Positions 5,397-7,051 of a DNA stretch of 7,051 nt are shown one piece after another; position 1 is the first letter of the stretch, and each line of letters begins with the position of its first letter. The notes beneath the pieces are model-generated. The model made no database searches, was not told the DNA's origin, and saw only the letters and a list, made by a program, of their open reading frames with translations. Source of the stretch: Gemmatimonadales bacterium. GTDB lineage: Bacteria; Gemmatimonadota; Gemmatimonadetes; Gemmatimonadales; GWC2-71-9. The DNA lies in assembly GCA_013816685.1 (NCBI GenBank), contig JACDDX010000090.1:1-7051 (forward strand), read 5' to 3'. The translations under genes and the position numbers were made by a program.

Positions 5397-7051
5397 TCAG
5401 CTCACGCGGACGGGGGCGTCGCCGGGCTCGGTTCGAGCCATACGCTCGGCAGGTGTCACCTCCGCCGGCGCTTCGGCGGCCATCGCCGCGGCGAGCAGGT
5501 TCGGGCTGGATGGCAGGTGGGCGCCGCGCTTCTGCCGCACGAGGGTGAGAATCGTGTAGACCGCCACCGGATCGCCGTCCTGGTTGGTGACCTCCACGTC
5601 CCAGTGCACGACACCCTGCGGAACCTGCCCCTCACGATCTTCCTTCTCCGTCTTCTGCTTGCAGGTGAGCCGCACACGGATCGTGTCGCCGATGTAGACC
5701 GGCTTCACGAAGCGCAGCCCCTCCAGCCCGTAGTTGGCGAGCACGGGGCCCGGCGCCGGATCCACGAACAAGCCAGCTGCGGCAGCGAGCACGAAGTAGC
5801 CGTGCGCCACGCGCTTCTCGAACAGCGACTCGCGCGCCGCCACGTCGTCCATGTGCGCGTAAAAGAAGTCGCCCGAGATGCCCGCGAAGGCGACGATGTC
5901 GCTCTCGGTGACGGTGCGACGGTGCGTCAACAGCGTCTCGCCGATCTCCAGCTCCTCGAAATACTTGCGGAACGGATGCACGCGGTCGTGCCGCTCGCTC
6001 GCTCCCTTGCTCCACTCGCGCGTCACCGCCGCCACCGTGGTCGGCGAGCCCTGGATCGCGGTGCGCTGCATGTAATGCAGCACGCCACGGACACCGCCCA
6101 TCTCCTCACCGCCGCCGGCGCGCCCGGGGCCGCCGTGCACCAGGTGCGGCAGCGGGGAACCGTGGCCGGTGGATTCCTTTGCGCTGTGCCGGTTCACGAT
6201 CATCAGCCGGCCGTGATACGCCGCCGTTCCCAGCGCGACGGTGCGCGCCGTCGTGTCGCTGGCCGTGAACAGGGAGCCGACGAGGCTCCCCTTGCCGAGC
6301 TTCGCCAGCTCGATCGCCTCGTCGAGCGTGCGGTAGGGCATCACGGTGTTCACCGGCCCGAATGCTTCCACGTCGTGCGGCTCGTTGCGCTGGAATGGCG
6401 CATCGTTGTACAGCAGCGTGGTGGGAAAGAAAGCGCCTCGCTCCGCGTCCGCGCCCACGAGCTGCATGGAATCGCGACCGCCGCCGTACACCAGCTCGGT
6501 CGCCCCGCGCAACCGTTCCACGCTCCGCTCCACCTCCGTCACCTGCCCCTTCCCCGCGAGCGGGCCCATGCGAACGTCATCGCGCGAGGGGTCGCCAACC
6601 TTTACTCCGGCGAGTCGCTTTTTCAGCGCCTCGATCACCGCGTCCGTCATGGATTCGGGCACGAAGGTGCGACGGATGGCCGTGCACTTCTGGCCCGCCT
6701 TCACCGTCATCTCCTTCGCCACTTCCTTCACGAACAGATCGAACTCCGCGGTGCCCGGTTCGGCGTCGGGGCCGAGCATGGAATAGTTGAGCGAATCGGC
6801 TTCCGTGTTGAAGCGCACGCTGTTCTCCAGGATTCGCTTGCTGCCCCGGAGCATCAGCGCCGTGGACGCCGACCCGGTGAACGCAACGGAGTCCTGCATC
6901 GTCAGATGGTCCAGCAGGTCGCCGGCGCCGCCACAGATGAACTGGAACGTTCCCGCCGGCAGCAGCGCCGACGCCACCATCTCCCGCGCCACCGCTTCGG
7001 CGAGGTAGCTCGTCACCGTGGCGGGCTTGGCGATGGTCGGCACGCCAGCGA
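5397..7051 (-). CDS. paaZ: PaaZ: oxepin-CoA hydrolase / 3-oxo-5,6-dehydrosuberyl-CoA semialdehyde dehydrogenase (N-terminus outside window)
   Basis: This is the bifunctional ring-opening enzyme of phenylacetate catabolism. Its MaoC-like hydratase domain opens oxepin-CoA, and its aldehyde dehydrogenase domain oxidises the resulting semialdehyde with NADP+. The numbering here starts at the Val codon at 7041-7043, and the frame stays open to the window edge. Residues 1-330 form most of the dehydrogenase domain: TGSAS (56-60), Glu81 in NTEADSLN, and Cys120 in AGQKCTAIRR, with the same 39-residue spacing as Glu256 and Cys295 of E. coli PaaZ. ESTGHGSPLPHLVHGGPGRA (290-309) is a near-identical family signature. 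The MaoC domain follows, with HPFRKYFEEL (356-365) and GDFFYAHMD (391-399; Asp392 and His397 catalytic). About 175 N-terminal residues are missing. After ILTLVRQKRG a tail of about 40 Ala/Pro/Glu-rich residues extends beyond E. coli PaaZ. No other paa gene is visible. Confidence 0.95.
   Translation of the reverse strand, partial: AGVPTIAKPATVTSYLAEAVAREMVASALLPAGTFQFICGGAGDLLDHLTMQDSVAFTGSASTALMLRGSKRILENSVRFNTEADSLNYSMLGPDAEPGTAEFDLFVKEVAKEMTVKAGQKCTAIRRTFVPESMTDAVIEALKKRLAGVKVGDPSRDDVRMGPLAGKGQVTEVERSVERLRGATELVYGGGRDSMQLVGADAERGAFFPTTLLYNDAPFQRNEPHDVEAFGPVNTVMPYRTLDEAIELAKLGKGSLVGSLFTASDTTARTVALGTAAYHGRLMIVNRHSAKESTGHGSPLPHLVHGGPGRAGGGEEMGGVRGVLHYMQRTAIQGSPTTVAAVTREWSKGASERHDRVHPFRKYFEELEIGETLLTHRRTVTESDIVAFAGISGDFFYAHMDDVAARESLFEKRVAHGYFVLAAAAGLFVDPAPGPVLANYGLEGLRFVKPVYIGDTIRVRLTCKQKTEKEDREGQVPQGVVHWDVEVTNQDGDPVAVYTILTLVRQKRGAHLPSSPNLLAAAMAAEAPAEVTPAERMARTEPGDAPVRVS

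Overview
The window is GC-rich bacterial chromosome, with most third codon positions G or C. It holds five protein genes in three blocks. The mix suggests a Gemmatimonadota-like or similar soil/aquatic didermic bacterium: a GlmU-like NTP_transf_4 protein of the kind known from Bacteroidetes and Gemmatimonadetes, a haem plus copper-monooxygenase-like lipoprotein, and PaaZ. This taxonomic guess is inference from gene content and composition. No rRNA, tRNA or CRISPR array was seen.

Block 1 (1-2569, + strand) is a tightly coupled operon. It starts with the 3' half of a mannose-1-phosphate guanylyltransferase gene cut by the window edge. Next is a GlmU-like protein with a reduced nucleotidyltransferase domain and a left-handed beta-helix, then a YycJ/WalJ-type metallo-beta-lactamase-fold hydrolase. 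Both junctions are 4-base stop/start overlaps (GTGA at 552-555, ATGA at 1754-1757), so translation is probably coupled. The first two proteins point to activated-sugar supply for the cell surface.

Block 2 (2579-3948) is a complete-looking IS701-family insertion sequence of 1370 bp. It has 8-bp perfect terminal inverted repeats (GTTAAGTT) and a CTAG target duplication. Its transposase frame stops early at an A9 run, and the missing C-terminus continues in the +1 frame up to a TAA that overlaps the right terminal repeat. A TTGACA-17-TACTGT promoter at the left end would start transcription almost on the transposase ATG.

The element sits between two convergent genes. Removing it together with one CTAG copy restores a perfect 20-bp palindrome whose outermost triplets are the TAG stop codons of both genes. 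Neither coding sequence is broken by the insertion.

Block 3 (3958-7051, - strand) reads right to left. paaZ, the bifunctional ring-opening enzyme of phenylacetate catabolism, lacks its N-terminus at the window edge and carries an extra Ala/Pro-rich C-terminal tail. A short gap then leads to a secreted lipoprotein that joins a c-type haem-like domain (CX4CH) to a copper type II monooxygenase-like module.

The clearest points for follow-up are the stop-to-stop palindromic target, the A9 frame change in the transposase, and the possible leaderless transposase promoter. I saw no clear sign of a wholly new defence or genetic system.
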